Assembly (NCBI GenBank): GCA_900552285.1
Contig: URYV01000091.1
Span: 1 to 6,369 of the forward strand
Length of the DNA: 6,369 nt
Reading direction: 5' to 3'
DNA from: an uncultured Oscillospiraceae bacterium
GTDB lineage: Bacteria; Bacillota; Clostridia; Oscillospirales; Acutalibacteraceae
The notes under the pieces are model-generated. The model saw only the letters and a list, made by a program, of their open reading frames with translations, ran no database searches and had not been told where the DNA came from. The position numbers and the translations under genes were made by a program. Positions 5,311 to 6,369 of this stretch are shown one piece after another. Within the stretch, counting starts at the first letter, position 1. Every line of letters begins with the position of its first letter.

Positions 5311-6369
5311 CTATATAAGCGTTGCAAGAAGGTCGGTTAAAAATTGCAGGCCGCACATCAGCGCCACCGGAGCAAAAATATTAACACCGCCCTTTTTGCG
5401 GATTACGAGTGGAAAATTCTCCGCGTCGGCAGATCTTGCGTCCTTTACCGCCGAAAGGCATTTCCGTTTGTAGATATAGTCTCCGAAAAGCCCGAAGAAA
5501 ACGCGGGAAATAAAGAGCACGGCCATGCCGACCATCGCGAGAATCAAAAACTTTCTCGGGGCGGCGGCTGCCAGCTTTTCGCCGATTTCATAGTAGGAAA
5601 ATGTCCTCGCCGAGGAGGAAATTTTTACTATGGTGTCGTTTAAAAGGGAAACCATGAGATTGCATATAAGGCCTATGGTGGCGGCAATGGTTCCCGCGCC
5701 GAAGCATTTGCGGTAGAAGAACCAATAGGGTCCGAGGAAAAAGGCCGCCCAGTTCCAGCTTGCCGTTCCCTTGCCGGATTTTTTGAGGGAGGCAAAGCGG
5801 GGAATATATCTTTGGGTGTTTACCGCAACGGCCGCGGCGAGGGTCTCGGCGCTTTCGCCGTCGATGTCGGCCTTGGGGTCGACGCCGCCGTAGGGGTCAA
5901 AGCGGTTGTAGCCGTTAAAGGTGCCCTGACCGAAGGGGTCGAATTTTTGGGCGCCTCCGCCGTAAGGCGAACCGTAGACGGGAGGAAACACATATCCGCA
6001 TTCGGGACAGGTGTTGTTGACCGGGGTGACGACGTTTCCGCACCTCGGGCAAATTCTTCCGAGGTTCACTCCGCCGTTTCGATAATTTCCGTAGGGGTTC
6101 TGCCCATAGGGATTTTGATTGTACGGATTCTGATTATAGGGGTTTTGGCCGTAGGGGGCGCCGTAGGGATTTTGCCCGCCTGCCGAAAAGGGAGGGAAGC
6201 CCTGCTCCGGCTCGTCCGGCTGTTTCGGGGGTTCGGCGTTTCGGGGATCTCGCCACTGGCTTTCGGTGCCGTGAAACTGCTCGTAAGCGCAGCGGCCGGT
6301 TTGATTGTAACAGGAGCGGTGGTGGGGAGCTCCGCACACGGGGCAGACCACAATGTCGTCGTCATCCTT
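5311..6369 (-). CDS. RING / zinc-ribbon / DUF2628 membrane protein (5' end outside window)
   Basis: The visible 352 residues remain open to the window edge; a GTG at 6351 is not the start because the frame continues upstream as KDDDDI. The N-terminus VVCPVCGAPHHRSCYNQTGRC (residues 7-27) is the second half of a prokaryotic RING-type zinc finger, whose first Cys pair should lie upstream. A Pro/Asn/Tyr/Gly-rich tract with NPYxQ repeats (66-94) follows. Then comes a zinc ribbon, CPRCG...CPECG, with ligands at about 107, 110, 121 and 124. A conserved stretch with DPYGGVDPKADIDG leads to SWNWAAFFLGPYWFFYRK (204-221), the DUF2628 signature. Three hydrophobic segments (about 207-243, 273-296, 328-351) predict membrane insertion. 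The zinc domains likely face the cytoplasm. The architecture is common in Clostridia but its function is unknown. It is the upstream gene of the galU operon, 13 bases away, which hints at an envelope role; any link to ubiquitin-like chemistry is unsupported. Confidence 0.85.
   Translation of the reverse strand, partial: KDDDDIVVCPVCGAPHHRSCYNQTGRCAYEQFHGTESQWRDPRNAEPPKQPDEPEQGFPPFSAGGQNPYGAPYGQNPYNQNPYNQNPYGQNPYGNYRNGGVNLGRICPRCGNVVTPVNNTCPECGYVFPPVYGSPYGGGAQKFDPFGQGTFNGYNRFDPYGGVDPKADIDGESAETLAAAVAVNTQRYIPRFASLKKSGKGTASWNWAAFFLGPYWFFYRKCFGAGTIAATIGLICNLMVSLLNDTIVKISSSARTFSYYEIGEKLAAAAPRKFLILAMVGMAVLFISRVFFGLFGDYIYKRKCLSAVKDARSADAENFPLVIRKKGGVNIFAPVALMCGLQFLTDLLATLI
6088..6174 (-). repeat. 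15-base tandem repeats coding NPY(G/N)Q
   Basis: Inside the RING-DUF2628 gene, degenerate 15-base units coding for five residues (QNPYG or QNPYN) occur in about five copies plus one irregular unit (APYG). They form a flexible, Pro- and Tyr-rich linker between the RING and the zinc ribbon. Units differ mostly at third codon positions, so the array is not freshly duplicated, but copy number may vary between strains. Confidence 0.75.

Noticed and set aside
6088..6174. Possible CRISPR-like repeat array
   Set aside because: The units are 15 bases, directly adjacent without spacers, in frame, and code for a protein linker.

Overview
The window looks like chromosomal core DNA of a Gram-positive anaerobe of the class Clostridia, probably a gut Oscillospiraceae-type lineage. 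The grounds are strong AGGAG-type ribosome binding sites, a SipW-type signal protein with a beta-helix tail, clostridial-style small flavodoxins, and a prokaryotic RING / zinc-ribbon / DUF2628 membrane protein next to galU. The lineage call is inference from gene style; no taxonomic search was run. There is no insertion sequence, integrase, phage gene or CRISPR array.

Left part, plus strand: the window opens inside the RNase P RNA gene (rnpB, 3' part, about 1-158), followed by a T-run and small hairpins. A sigma-A-like promoter (334-364) then drives a 517-aa TasA-type exported protein (423-1976). It carries a SipW-dependent signal, a TasA-like beta domain and a right-handed beta-helix-like repeat region. 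No SipW peptidase or other TasA operon partner is visible. A strong bidirectional terminator (2039-2080) separates this gene from everything to the right, which lies on the minus strand.

Right part, minus strand, in transcription order from the right edge: a RING / zinc-ribbon / DUF2628 membrane protein (5' end outside the window), then galU 13 bases downstream, closed by a clean terminator (4392-4420). Next is a cytoplasmic alkaline-phosphatase-superfamily hydrolase with its own promoter, then a two-gene flavodoxin operon with its own promoter. The first flavodoxin is a lipoprotein predicted to sit outside the membrane. The second is cytoplasmic and appears to start at a rare ATT codon.

Functionally the window mixes RNA processing (rnpB), surface or matrix building (TasA-like protein), envelope sugar-nucleotide supply (galU) and flavin redox proteins. 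The points most worth a second look are the ATT start, the paired inside/outside flavodoxins, the orphan TasA-like beta-helix protein, the missing GGU in the RNase P L15 region, and two inverted repeats lying on promoters.
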